Part shown: in pieces, positions 26,059-34,160 of the stretch | How the letters are laid out: every line of letters begins with the position of its first letter | How positions within the stretch are numbered: position 1 is the stretch's first letter | Assembly (NCBI GenBank): GCA_028700425.1 | Contig: JAQVSP010000004.1 | Span: 1 to 47,932 of the forward strand | From: Sphaerochaetaceae bacterium | GTDB taxonomy: Bacteria; Spirochaetota; Spirochaetia; Sphaerochaetales; Sphaerochaetaceae | Direction of reading: 5' to 3' | DNA: 47,932 nucleotides | Notes under the pieces: model-generated | What the model was told of the DNA's origin: nothing | Databases searched by the model: none | Seen by the model: only the letters and a program-made list of their open reading frames with translations | Translations under genes and position numbers: made by a program

Positions 26059-26691
26059 ATGGATACAAGCATAGCCCCTACACGCAGCAATCTTCTCAAG
26101 CTCAAGGAAAGCCTGGAGTTCGCAACTCTGGGCCACGACCTTCTGGACCAGAAGAGAACCATACTGGTCAGTGAGCTGCTGCGGCTTGTGGACCAGGCTG
26201 TCAACTATCAGGATAGGATGGATGCGGCCATGGACAAGGCCCGCAAGGTCCTTATGAGGACTGTGCTTGAGCAAGGCCGCCTGAAGACAGCCCAGCTTTC
26301 GTCGGCTGTGAACATCCAGAGCGACTTTGAGCTTTCAGAGCGCAAGGTCATGGGTGTCAGGCTGCCGCAGGTGCAGACAAGCTTTTCTGGCCAAGGGCCT
26401 TTCTTCAGCCCAGAAGGCACAAGCATCCTGGTGGAGAATGCCATTGAGGCCTTCCGTGAAGCCTTGGAGCTCATGGGCCACCTGGCCGAGCTCAAGGTCT
26501 CCATCATGAGGCTGGCAAGAGAGGTCAAGAAGACTGTCAGGAAGGTCAACTCACTGGAGAAGATCGTCATACCTGATCAGAAACAGACGCTGGCCTACAC
26601 CAGCGATCGAATAGAGGAAGCTGAAAGGGAGAACTACATTCTTCTCAAGGCTGTGAAGAAATCGCTCTCTGAAAAGAGAGGAGGGCAATAG
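26059..26691 (+). CDS. atpD: V-type ATPase central stalk subunit D
   Basis: 210 aa of mostly helical sequence. PTRSNLLKLKESLEFATLGHDLLDQKRTIL is the diagnostic N-terminal helix, and VKKTVRKVNSLEKIVIP followed by IEEAERENYILLKAVKK is the C-terminal helix that turns inside the A3B3 head. It starts at the base after the atpB stop with GGAGG 5 nt upstream. It ends the ATPase set, but the next gene begins only 9 bp later. Confidence 0.95.
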   Translation: MDTSIAPTRSNLLKLKESLEFATLGHDLLDQKRTILVSELLRLVDQAVNYQDRMDAAMDKARKVLMRTVLEQGRLKTAQLSSAVNIQSDFELSERKVMGVRLPQVQTSFSGQGPFFSPEGTSILVENAIEAFREALELMGHLAELKVSIMRLAREVKKTVRKVNSLEKIVIPDQKQTLAYTSDRIEEAERENYILLKAVKKSLSEKRGGQ

Positions 26692-26700
26692 GAGATCAAG

Positions 26701-27180
26701 ATGGCGTTTTCAAGGATTCTGCTGTATATTGACAGCACTGAAGCCTCAGCAAATGCGGCCCTGTATGCTATACTGCTGGCAAGGGACCTGAAGGCGAGGC
26801 TGGATGGTGTCTATGTGATAAACACCAAGGCTATAACAGAGCTTGGGCATGTGGGCATCTTTGTTCAGGAAGAGAAGGATCTTATAGCAAGCGACATGGA
26901 GACTGATGCCCTGCGCTACATTGACAATGTTGAAAAGCTTGCCAGGTCCAAGGGAGTTGAGCTGCATGCCACAATCCTAAAGGGCAATGTGAGCGCCTTG
27001 GTCGTGGAGCAGGCACGAAAGCTTGGAAGCGAGCTGCTTGTGCTTGGGGGGCTTAGGGACATACGAAGCCGCCGCGAGGAGCTGAGCGAGGACTCCAATA
27101 GAATAGCCCGCACAGCCACTTGCCCGGTTCTCCTGGTAAGCGATGATGATGATGTCTGGCAGGATTTTGAGGAGCGCTAG
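26701..27180 (+). CDS. Universal stress protein (UspA-like)
   Basis: 159 aa single Usp domain. FSRILLYIDSTEASANAALYAILLARDLKARLDGVYVI gives the first beta strand and helix, and KLGSELLVLGGLRD...TATCPVLLVSDD the last strands. The ATP-binding form of the motif (GxxGx9GS/T) is not clearly present after GG, so this may be a non-ATP-binding Usp; that is a judgement from reading only. It has an AGGAG at 6 nt and sits between V-ATPase and the EIIA/glp genes, apparently in the same transcript. Confidence 0.85.
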   Translation: MAFSRILLYIDSTEASANAALYAILLARDLKARLDGVYVINTKAITELGHVGIFVQEEKDLIASDMETDALRYIDNVEKLARSKGVELHATILKGNVSALVVEQARKLGSELLVLGGLRDIRSRREELSEDSNRIARTATCPVLLVSDDDDVWQDFEER

Positions 27181-27182
27181 AG

Positions 27183-27605
27183 ATGACAATAGACAAGAGC
27201 ATGATAATACTCCCATTGGAGTCTGATACCAAGGCAAAGGCCCTCGAGGCTCTTTGCAGAAGAGTTGCCAGCGTTCATGGGCTGGATGAGAAGAAGATCC
27301 TGGATGCTGTCAATGAAAGGGAGAAGCTTGGCTCAACAGCCATCGGCCACTGGGTAGCCATACCTCATTGCAGGCTGGATGGGCTTGGGGGCGTCTATAC
27401 AGCCCTTGGAGTCTCACAGCGCCCCATAGAGTACGATGATCAGAGCGTGAGGATTCTCTTTCTGGTGGTGTCCGACAAGGCTCTTCCAAGCGAGCAGGTC
27501 CGAACTCTCAGCCAGATAGCCTCGTTCTGCAACAGCGACGTTTGCCGTCGCCTTCTTCTGGATGCCAAGAGCCCAGAGCAGGCAAGCAGCCTCATAGAGG
27601 ACTGA
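27183..27605 (+). CDS. PTS EIIA domain protein (PtsN/fructose type)
   Basis: 140 aa. GSTAIGHWVAIPHCRL is the EIIA-2 active site with phosphoacceptor His62, and LPSEQVRTLSQIASF matches the later conserved helix (usually LxxLAxLA). Such a free-standing EIIA can receive phosphate from HPr or NPr and act as a regulator rather than in sugar uptake. No EIIB/EIIC gene is in the window. It lies 2 bp after the stress protein gene and 1 bp before the GlpA-like gene, so it is well placed to regulate the ATPase or glycerol metabolism, which is inference. Confidence 0.88.
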   Translation: MTIDKSMIILPLESDTKAKALEALCRRVASVHGLDEKKILDAVNEREKLGSTAIGHWVAIPHCRLDGLGGVYTALGVSQRPIEYDDQSVRILFLVVSDKALPSEQVRTLSQIASFCNSDVCRRLLLDAKSPEQASSLIED

Positions 27606-27606
27606 G

Positions 27607-29325
27607 ATGACGTTCAGGGCCCTGGAGAGGAGAATCAAGTCAATCAGCCCAGAAGCCAGCGCAAGCATCATTGATGGTTGCGTGGTCCTGAAGGGCAAGT
27701 GCAAGAGCTACTCCCAGGTGCTGGAATGCGGAAGGCTTGCAGCCAGGCTTCATAGCGACGGCGTGGTCAACGACCTTTATGTTGAAGGACTAGAGAGCAA
27801 GCCTATGTACATAAGCTCCATCAAGGATGAGGAGCTTGAAGCTAAAAGCTTTGATGTGTGCATAATCGGAGCGGGAGTCGTGGGGTGCGCCATCGCTCGC
27901 GAGATGAGCAGGTACAAGCTTTCCACCATTGTCGTTGAGAAGGAATATGATGTTGGACTCAGGGCTTCCAGCAGAAACGATGGCATGATTCATCCTGGCA
28001 TAGACCTAAGGCCCGGGCAGAGGAAGACCTATTACAATGCAAGGGGAAACAGGCTTTATGACCAGCTGTCCAAGGACCTTGGCTTTGATTTTGTCAGAAA
28101 CGGCAGCTATGTGGTCTTTGACAAGGCCTGGAACTGGCTTTTGCTTCCAGCATTCATCTTCAGACGTATCTTCAACCCAATAGACGGCATCAGGTTCTAT
28201 TCAAGAAAGAAGCTTGCAAAGCTGCAAGGCTCTGTTGCTTCCTGGCAGAAGGGGGCCATGTACCTTCCCTCAAGCGGAATAGTCTGCCCCTACCAGGTAA
28301 CCATATCCCTTGCCGAGAACGCTTACTCAAACGGGGTCAGGTTCAGCCTCGACACTGCGGTGCTGGGCATGCAGAGCAAGGACGGAGAGATCACCTCCAT
28401 CTCTACCAACAGAGGGACCTTCAAGGCCTGCGTTGTGATAAACGCAGCCGGGGTGTACAGCGACATCATAGCCCAGATGGCAGGGGACAGGTTCTTCACC
28501 ATTCATCCAAGAAAGGGAACGGAAGCCATACTGGACAAGGAAGCTGGATATCTTACAAGCTCTGTTGTTGCCAAGATTCCTCTTGGGGATGTCAAGAATC
28601 ACACCAAGGGAGGCGGGCTGGTTCGCACAATTGACGGCAACCTTCTTGTTGGGCCTTCTGCAGAGGAGACCATAGAGCGAGAGGATGACAGCACAAGTTC
28701 CAGCATAATAGCAAGCCTTTTCGAAAAGCATTCCAGGACTGTTCCAGCCTTGACCCAGAGACTGGACATAACCTACTTCAGCGGGACAAGGGCCTCGACC
28801 TATGAGGAGGACTTCATAGTCCGCAAGGGACGCAGGGTCTCCAATATCGTCCATGCAGCCGGCATACAGTCTCCAGGCCTGACCGCAAGTCCGGCCATCG
28901 CCATAGATGTATGCCGCCTTGCCCTTGAGATCCTAAGAGCCCAGGGCATCAATGCAAGGCCAAATGATTCGTTCAATCCCAAGAACCCGCAACGAATAAG
29001 GCCTTCTCGCCTTGATGATGAGCAGCGCGATGCGCTTATACAGAAGGACCCTGCCTACGGCAGGATAGTCTGCCGCTGCGAGGAGATCAGCGAAGGGGAG
29101 ATAAGGGATGCTCTCACCAGGCCTCTTTCAGTCATGAACATGGACTCTGTTAAGAGAAGATGCCGTGTCACCATGGGCCGCTGCCAGGGAGGCTTCTGCA
29201 CGCCGGCTGCAGCCCAGCTGATCAGCAAGCAGGCAGGCATTCCTATGTCCAAGGTGCGCAAGGCCAGAGGGTATCTGGCCCTATGCCCTGTAAAGGAGGC
29301 TCAGGATGAGAACCAGGAGCTTTGA
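27607..29325 (+). CDS. GlpA-like FAD dehydrogenase with N-terminal BON-like domain
   Basis: 572 aa. Residues about 1-62 look like a BON domain (ALERRIKSI, CVVLKGKCKSYSQVLECGRLA, DGVVNDLYV), an unusual addition. From about 82 a DAO-type flavoprotein starts with VCIIGAGVVGCAIA (GxGxxG at 88-93) and continues with SSRNDGMIHPGIDLRPGQ, typical of anaerobic glycerol-3-phosphate dehydrogenase and relatives. The C-terminus (about 490-560) is a BFD-like [2Fe-2S] domain with CRCEE and GRCQGGFC. It probably oxidises glycerol-3-phosphate to DHAP and passes electrons to the GlpB-like subunit encoded next. The two genes overlap by 20 bp. Confidence 0.85.
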   Translation: MTFRALERRIKSISPEASASIIDGCVVLKGKCKSYSQVLECGRLAARLHSDGVVNDLYVEGLESKPMYISSIKDEELEAKSFDVCIIGAGVVGCAIAREMSRYKLSTIVVEKEYDVGLRASSRNDGMIHPGIDLRPGQRKTYYNARGNRLYDQLSKDLGFDFVRNGSYVVFDKAWNWLLLPAFIFRRIFNPIDGIRFYSRKKLAKLQGSVASWQKGAMYLPSSGIVCPYQVTISLAENAYSNGVRFSLDTAVLGMQSKDGEITSISTNRGTFKACVVINAAGVYSDIIAQMAGDRFFTIHPRKGTEAILDKEAGYLTSSVVAKIPLGDVKNHTKGGGLVRTIDGNLLVGPSAEETIEREDDSTSSSIIASLFEKHSRTVPALTQRLDITYFSGTRASTYEEDFIVRKGRRVSNIVHAAGIQSPGLTASPAIAIDVCRLALEILRAQGINARPNDSFNPKNPQRIRPSRLDDEQRDALIQKDPAYGRIVCRCEEISEGEIRDALTRPLSVMNMDSVKRRCRVTMGRCQGGFCTPAAAQLISKQAGIPMSKVRKARGYLALCPVKEAQDENQEL

Positions 29326-30550
29326 TGTAGCGGTGATTGGGTCCGGGCCTGCTGGAATGGCTGCTGCAATCAGCGCCAGCGATGAAGGCTCCAGCGTGGT
29401 GATCATCGACCGCGAGGGCAGAAGCGGGGGAGTACTCAAGCAGTGTGTTCATGATGGCTTTGGACTTGAGCGCTTCCATAAGCGCCTGAGCGGACCATGG
29501 TATGCCCAGATAGAAAGCGATGAGGTGTCAAGAAGGCCCATAGAGGTTCACCAGGACACCTTTGCTAGCAGGATAGAGAAGACCCCTTCAGGATTCAGCA
29601 TCTTCTGCAGCAGCCCCAGGGGCTTTGAGAGAATCGACTGTGCCGCACTGATCATGGCAACAGGCTGCAGGGAGAGGACAAGCAAGCAGATAGCAATCCA
29701 TGGCACCAGGCCAGCTGGCATCTTCAATGCAGGTACCGCTCAGAACATGGTCAACATCCATGGCATACTTCCAGGGCGAAAGGCTGTGATTCTCGGAAGC
29801 GGAGACATCGGCCTTATCATGGCGCGCCGCCTGAGCCTTGAGGGCTGCCAGGTCATCGGGGTCTATGAAGCAAAGAGCGAGCCAAGCGGGCTTGCACGCA
29901 ACATCCACCAATGCCTTGACGACTACCATATTCCGCTTTACCTGGGCACTACAGTGACCAGATGCATAGGAATCGAGCGCCTGGAAGCTGTCGAGGTCGC
30001 CAAGACTGATTCATCCATGCATCCCATTGCAGGCACAGAGCAGATCGTCAGCTGCGATACGCTTGTCATCAGCGTCGGCCTCATTGCGGAGAATGAGCTT
30101 ATCAAGCCCCTTGGAGTCAAGATGGACAAGGCCACAAGCGCTCCGGTCACAGACCAGTATTCCATGACAAGCATCAATGGCCTGTTCTGCACAGGCAATT
30201 GCCGGGTTGTCTTCGACTTGGTGGATACTGTCTCCAAGACCTCCATGATCTGCGGTAGGAGGGCAAGCCAGATAGCCCGAAAGGCCTCAGCAGGCCCTGC
30301 AGTCCAGGTTGTCTCATGCACAGACCTTGCATTTGTATGCCCGCAGGTCATAAGGATGCCAGCCGGCAAGGTTCAGCTGCACTTCAGGCCCAAGAAGGTG
30401 CTGAGGGACTACATGCTCACTGCAAGTCAGGATGGAAAGATCATAGGTCAGAAATACTATTCTGTGCTCAGGCCGGCCCAGATGGAGGACATCGAAATCA
30501 GCGCCGATGAAAGCCAGGCAGAGATTAGGCTGGAAGGAGAGTCGCGATGA
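29306..30550 (+). CDS. GlpB-like FAD/NAD(P)-binding oxidoreductase
   Basis: 414 aa with two dinucleotide folds. VAVIGSGPAGMAAAISA (about 6-22) binds FAD, and AVILGSGDIGLIMARRLSLEG (about 155-175) binds NAD(P). MATGCRERTSKQIAIHG and VSVGLIAENELI followed by FCTGNCRVVFDLVD fit the thioredoxin-reductase-like subunit that partners GlpA-type dehydrogenases in anaerobes. It likely moves electrons between the GlpA flavin/iron-sulphur site and NAD(P)H or a quinone-like carrier. AAGGAGG precedes the ATG inside the upstream gene; the stop overlaps the next ATG. Confidence 0.88.
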   Translation: MRTRSFDVAVIGSGPAGMAAAISASDEGSSVVIIDREGRSGGVLKQCVHDGFGLERFHKRLSGPWYAQIESDEVSRRPIEVHQDTFASRIEKTPSGFSIFCSSPRGFERIDCAALIMATGCRERTSKQIAIHGTRPAGIFNAGTAQNMVNIHGILPGRKAVILGSGDIGLIMARRLSLEGCQVIGVYEAKSEPSGLARNIHQCLDDYHIPLYLGTTVTRCIGIERLEAVEVAKTDSSMHPIAGTEQIVSCDTLVISVGLIAENELIKPLGVKMDKATSAPVTDQYSMTSINGLFCTGNCRVVFDLVDTVSKTSMICGRRASQIARKASAGPAVQVVSCTDLAFVCPQVIRMPAGKVQLHFRPKKVLRDYMLTASQDGKIIGQKYYSVLRPAQMEDIEISADESQAEIRLEGESR

Positions 30551-30903
30551 TATGCATAAGCTGTCCTAGAGGCTGCGAGCTCTCTGTACAGGGCTCCAGC
30601 GACAACTTGATTGTCACTGGAAACCATTGTCCAAAGGGACGGGAGTTTGCCATAAGCGAGACCATTAGGCCTCAGAGATTCCTTACAACTACAGTATCTG
30701 TGGCGCCTGGCCTTGGATGTCAGCGCCTTGCGGTGATCAGCAGGGATCCCATAGACCTGGACAGGCTGAAGGACCTGAGCCTCAGCCTGAAGTCATTTTG
30801 CATCGATCATGAGATAGAGCTTGGCCAGGAGGTCCTGCGCCTTGGGGATGCAGTCTTCTTGGCTGCATCATCTCTTAAGAAGGAGAAGCCAGATGAAAGG
30901 TGA
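30547..30903 (+). CDS. DUF1667 cysteine-cluster protein
   Basis: 118 aa. The N-terminus has Cys3, Cys6, Cys10 and Cys28 (CISCPRGC, then GNHCPKG), a likely metal or iron-sulphur site. DUF1667 proteins commonly sit beside GlpA- and GlpB-like genes and are presumed a third subunit of that dehydrogenase. That role is inferred from neighbourhood, not shown by sequence. It overlaps the GlpB-like gene by 4 bp and the kinase by 11 bp. Confidence 0.88.
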   Translation: MICISCPRGCELSVQGSSDNLIVTGNHCPKGREFAISETIRPQRFLTTTVSVAPGLGCQRLAVISRDPIDLDRLKDLSLSLKSFCIDHEIELGQEVLRLGDAVFLAASSLKKEKPDER

Positions 30904-32437
30904 TTATGCACTAGCAATAGATTGCGGAACCCAGAGCCTAAGAGCCATGGCCTTTGATGCCAAGGGCACCATGGTGGCTAAGTCCACCTACGTTTATGAA
31001 AGAGCCTACTTCAGCCTTCAGAAAGGGTGGGCAGAGCAGGATCCAATGATCTGGTGGAATGCTCTTTGCTCAAGTGTTGGAAAGGTCCTGGAGAACAAGG
31101 AAGTGGCTTCTGGCATAGGCTCCATCTCCATAACGGCGATGAGGGACACCTATGTCAGCCTCGACAAGGATATGAACATAGTCAGGCCATCCATAGTCTG
31201 GCTTGACCAAAGACGTGCAAGGTGCTCTGACGGGCTGGGAAAGGATGCCTTTGCCATGAGCCTGGTGGGCATGAGCGCCACAGCGCTGGATGCCAAAAAG
31301 TCCACCCTCGCCATCTGGATACAGGAGAATGAGCCAGGCAACTGGGAGAGGACAAGGCATTATATCTCCATCCCTTGCTTTCTTGGCTATAAGCTCACAG
31401 GAAAGCTTGCAGACAGCGACTCAAATATCTGCGGACATCTTCCCTATGACTACAGAAATGCTCGCTGGTACAAGCAGAGCGACATGAAATGGAGACTCAC
31501 GCCAATAGAGCTTGACAAGCTTCCCCCAATAGTGCCCACAGGGTCAGTGATTGGCTTTGTGACAGGGGAAGGCTCGGCTGCCACAGGCCTGGAGGAAGGC
31601 CTCAGCGTAATAGCAGTGGGCAATGACAAGGCCTGCGAGACCATAGGATCCGGCTGCCTTGACTCAAGCTGGGCCTCTGTATCCTTTGGCACAACTGCAA
31701 CAATACAGCTTTCCATACCAAAATACGTAGAGCCTCAGACCTTCATGCCCTGCTACAGGGCCGTAGCTCCAGGGCTTTTCAACCCGGAGATTCAGCTTTA
31801 CAGGGGATACTGGATGGTCAGCTGGTTCTCAAGCCAGTTTGGCTGCAATGACGCCCTTGAGGCAAGCAAGCTTGGCATATCGGTGGAGCAGTACATGGAT
31901 CGCATGCTTGACCAGGTGGATCCAGGCTGCGATGGGCTTCTGATGCAGCCTTACTGGGGACCTGTTCTCAAGAAGCCTGAGTGCAAGGGCTCCTTCATAG
32001 GCTGTGCAAGCTACCACACCAAGGCTCATTTCTACCGCTCAATAATTGAAGGCATCAACTTCGGCCTTATGGAAGGCTGCGATGTCATGTCCTCAAGAGC
32101 AAAGATCAAGGTGACCCATCTAACATCCAACGGAGGAGGCTCCAAGAGTCCTCAGGTATGCCAGATCACTGCTGACATGTTCGGCCTTCCTGTGCATTGT
32201 CCCCAGACCAATGAGACCAGCGGATTAGGCTGTGCCATGACAGCCTTTGTAAGCCAAGGCGTGTTCAAGGATTACCAGGAAGCCTCCCAGGCCATGGTCT
32301 CCTTCAGGTCAGTCTATCAGCCAAATATGGCTAATCACAAGATCTACAGCGATATATACCATAAGCGCTATCTTGGCCTTTACAAGAGGCTGAGGAGCAT
32401 CTACCGCGATATGCTCAAGGAGACATCAAATGGCTAG
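30893..32437 (+). CDS. FGGY-family carbohydrate kinase
   Basis: 514 aa. YALAIDCGTQSLRAMAFDAKG is the N-terminal ATPase-fold phosphate loop; IVWLDQRRARC carries the likely catalytic Asp; GWAEQDPMIWW is typical of the family; LTSNGGGSKSPQVCQITADMFGLPV is the adenosine loop region. FGGY kinases phosphorylate glycerol or pentoses/pentuloses. Its place in a glp-like operon favours glycerol or a related polyol, but it lacks the close resemblance to GlpK needed to be certain. The ATG at 30893 has AGGAG 7 nt upstream; an earlier in-frame ATG at 30821 lies well inside DUF1667. Confidence 0.87.
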   Translation: MKGDYALAIDCGTQSLRAMAFDAKGTMVAKSTYVYERAYFSLQKGWAEQDPMIWWNALCSSVGKVLENKEVASGIGSISITAMRDTYVSLDKDMNIVRPSIVWLDQRRARCSDGLGKDAFAMSLVGMSATALDAKKSTLAIWIQENEPGNWERTRHYISIPCFLGYKLTGKLADSDSNICGHLPYDYRNARWYKQSDMKWRLTPIELDKLPPIVPTGSVIGFVTGEGSAATGLEEGLSVIAVGNDKACETIGSGCLDSSWASVSFGTTATIQLSIPKYVEPQTFMPCYRAVAPGLFNPEIQLYRGYWMVSWFSSQFGCNDALEASKLGISVEQYMDRMLDQVDPGCDGLLMQPYWGPVLKKPECKGSFIGCASYHTKAHFYRSIIEGINFGLMEGCDVMSSRAKIKVTHLTSNGGGSKSPQVCQITADMFGLPVHCPQTNETSGLGCAMTAFVSQGVFKDYQEASQAMVSFRSVYQPNMANHKIYSDIYHKRYLGLYKRLRSIYRDMLKETSNG

Positions 32438-34160
32438 GAGAACTGAAGATAATCCCAATTGGTATCTGGACCCGCCGCCCAGGCGATCCTATAGGTCAAT
32501 ATTCAAGTGGGGAGACCCAAGCTTCAACAAGGTGCCCAAGGCAAGCCTTGTGTCCATGATGCGCTCCCGCTTCAACATTGAGAAGCCCCTGGTGGATCCT
32601 ACTGAGCCCCTTGGGCTTGAGACTGTGCCTTCATATATGCCAAGCAAGCTCACCGAGGCCCAGGTCAGCAGGCTCAAGGCCATTGTCGGCGATGAGAATG
32701 TCAGCCTGGATGGCTATGACAGGCTCAGCGTTGCCTATGGAAAGACAATGAGCGACCTGATGAGGCTTAGAGCCAAGATTGTCGAGAATGTGGCTGACGC
32801 TGTAGTCTATCCATCGACCACCGAGGACATAGAGAAGCTTGTTGCCTTCTGCTATGAGGAGAATGTTCCCCTCTATGTGTATGGAGGCGGCTCCTCAGTC
32901 ACAAGAGGCGTAGAGCCTGTGGCCGGCGGTCTCAGCCTAGACATGAGGCGCCATTTCAACAAGGTCATAGCCTTCAACGAGATCGATCATACAATAACTG
33001 TACAGGCTGGAATGAGCGGGCCGGATCTTGAGAGGCACCTGCAGAATGCTGTAAAGGAGTTCGGTGCCAAGGCTGCCTACACCGTGGGGCATTTCCCACA
33101 GAGCTTTGAGTACTCAAGCGTTGGAGGCTGGGTGGTCACCAGAGGCGCCGGGCAGAACAGCACCTACTATGGAAAGATAGAGGACCTGGTCCTCGGGCAG
33201 GACTATGTGACTCCAATTGGCCACATCACCAGCGACAGCTATGCTCGCAAGGCAACAGGCCCGTCCATAGACCAGATCATGATGGGAAGCGAAGGGGCTT
33301 TCGGTGTGCTTTGCACAGTCACGCTGAAGTTCTCCTTCTGGCGGCCTGAGAACCATCTTCGCTTCAGCTATATATTTCCAAGCTGGGAAAAGGCAAGAGA
33401 GGCTGCCAGGACCATCATGCAGGCCGAAAGCGGAAACCCATCGGTGTTCCGATTGAGCGATCCAGAGGAAACCGAGGTCATGCTTGGGCTCTACGGGGTG
33501 GATGAATCCCCGCTGGAAGGCTTGTTGAGGCTGCGTGGATTCAAGAGCGGAGAACGCTGCCTGTTTCTGGGCTTTACAGATGGCCAGCTTGGCTTTTGCC
33601 GCAATCTGAAAAGATCCATACACAGGATATGCAAGTCCTATGGGGCCATGTACCTGACAGCCCTGCCTACAAAGGGCTGGGAGAAGGGAAGGTTCCTGGA
33701 TCCCTACATGAGAGACAGCATGGAGGACTTTGGCGTTGTCACCGACACACTGGAGTGCACCGTCAACTGGTCGAACATGGCTTCCGTTCACAAGAGCGTA
33801 AGGGAGTATTGCCACTCAAGGCCGAACACCATATGCATGACCCATATGTCTCATGCCTATGCCCAAGGAGCCAACCTGTACTGGATATTCATAACACAAT
33901 GCTCTGACCTTGAGGACTTCAAGGCCTACCATAGGGGCATACTGGATGCAATACAGGCTTCAGGAGCTGCAATAAGCCACCATCATGGAATCGGCAAGCT
34001 TTTCGCCCCCTGGCTTGAAGGCTGCATCGGAACAAACCAGATGGAGGTCTTCAAGGCTCTCAAGGCTCACTTCGACCCCAAGAACCTGATGAACCCAGGC
34101 GGAACCGTCGGGCTTGACCTTCAGGAAAGCGAGAAGCGGTTCATAAGGCCTAGATGGTAA
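32430..34160 (+). CDS. Alkyl-DHAP synthase-like FAD oxidase
   Basis: 576 aa of the FAD-linked oxidase (VAO/PCMH) family. The FAD-binding half has VVYPSTTEDIEKLVAF, YGGGSSVTRGVEP and GHFPQSFEYSSVGGWVVTRGAGQN, YGKIEDLV, MGSEGAFGV. The order and wording match eukaryotic and bacterial alkyldihydroxyacetonephosphate synthase. The C-terminal half keeps FRLSDPEE (an Arg needed in AGPS), a Tyr in GANLYWIF and the active-site SHHHGIGK (His517-519). AGPS exchanges the acyl chain of acyl-DHAP for a fatty alcohol, the first step to ether lipids. A glycolate/lactate-oxidase-like role is the alternative. The stop overlaps the convergent RNase-like gene by 11 bp. Confidence 0.8.
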   Translation: MARRTEDNPNWYLDPPPRRSYRSIFKWGDPSFNKVPKASLVSMMRSRFNIEKPLVDPTEPLGLETVPSYMPSKLTEAQVSRLKAIVGDENVSLDGYDRLSVAYGKTMSDLMRLRAKIVENVADAVVYPSTTEDIEKLVAFCYEENVPLYVYGGGSSVTRGVEPVAGGLSLDMRRHFNKVIAFNEIDHTITVQAGMSGPDLERHLQNAVKEFGAKAAYTVGHFPQSFEYSSVGGWVVTRGAGQNSTYYGKIEDLVLGQDYVTPIGHITSDSYARKATGPSIDQIMMGSEGAFGVLCTVTLKFSFWRPENHLRFSYIFPSWEKAREAARTIMQAESGNPSVFRLSDPEETEVMLGLYGVDESPLEGLLRLRGFKSGERCLFLGFTDGQLGFCRNLKRSIHRICKSYGAMYLTALPTKGWEKGRFLDPYMRDSMEDFGVVTDTLECTVNWSNMASVHKSVREYCHSRPNTICMTHMSHAYAQGANLYWIFITQCSDLEDFKAYHRGILDAIQASGAAISHHHGIGKLFAPWLEGCIGTNQMEVFKALKAHFDPKNLMNPGGTVGLDLQESEKRFIRPRW

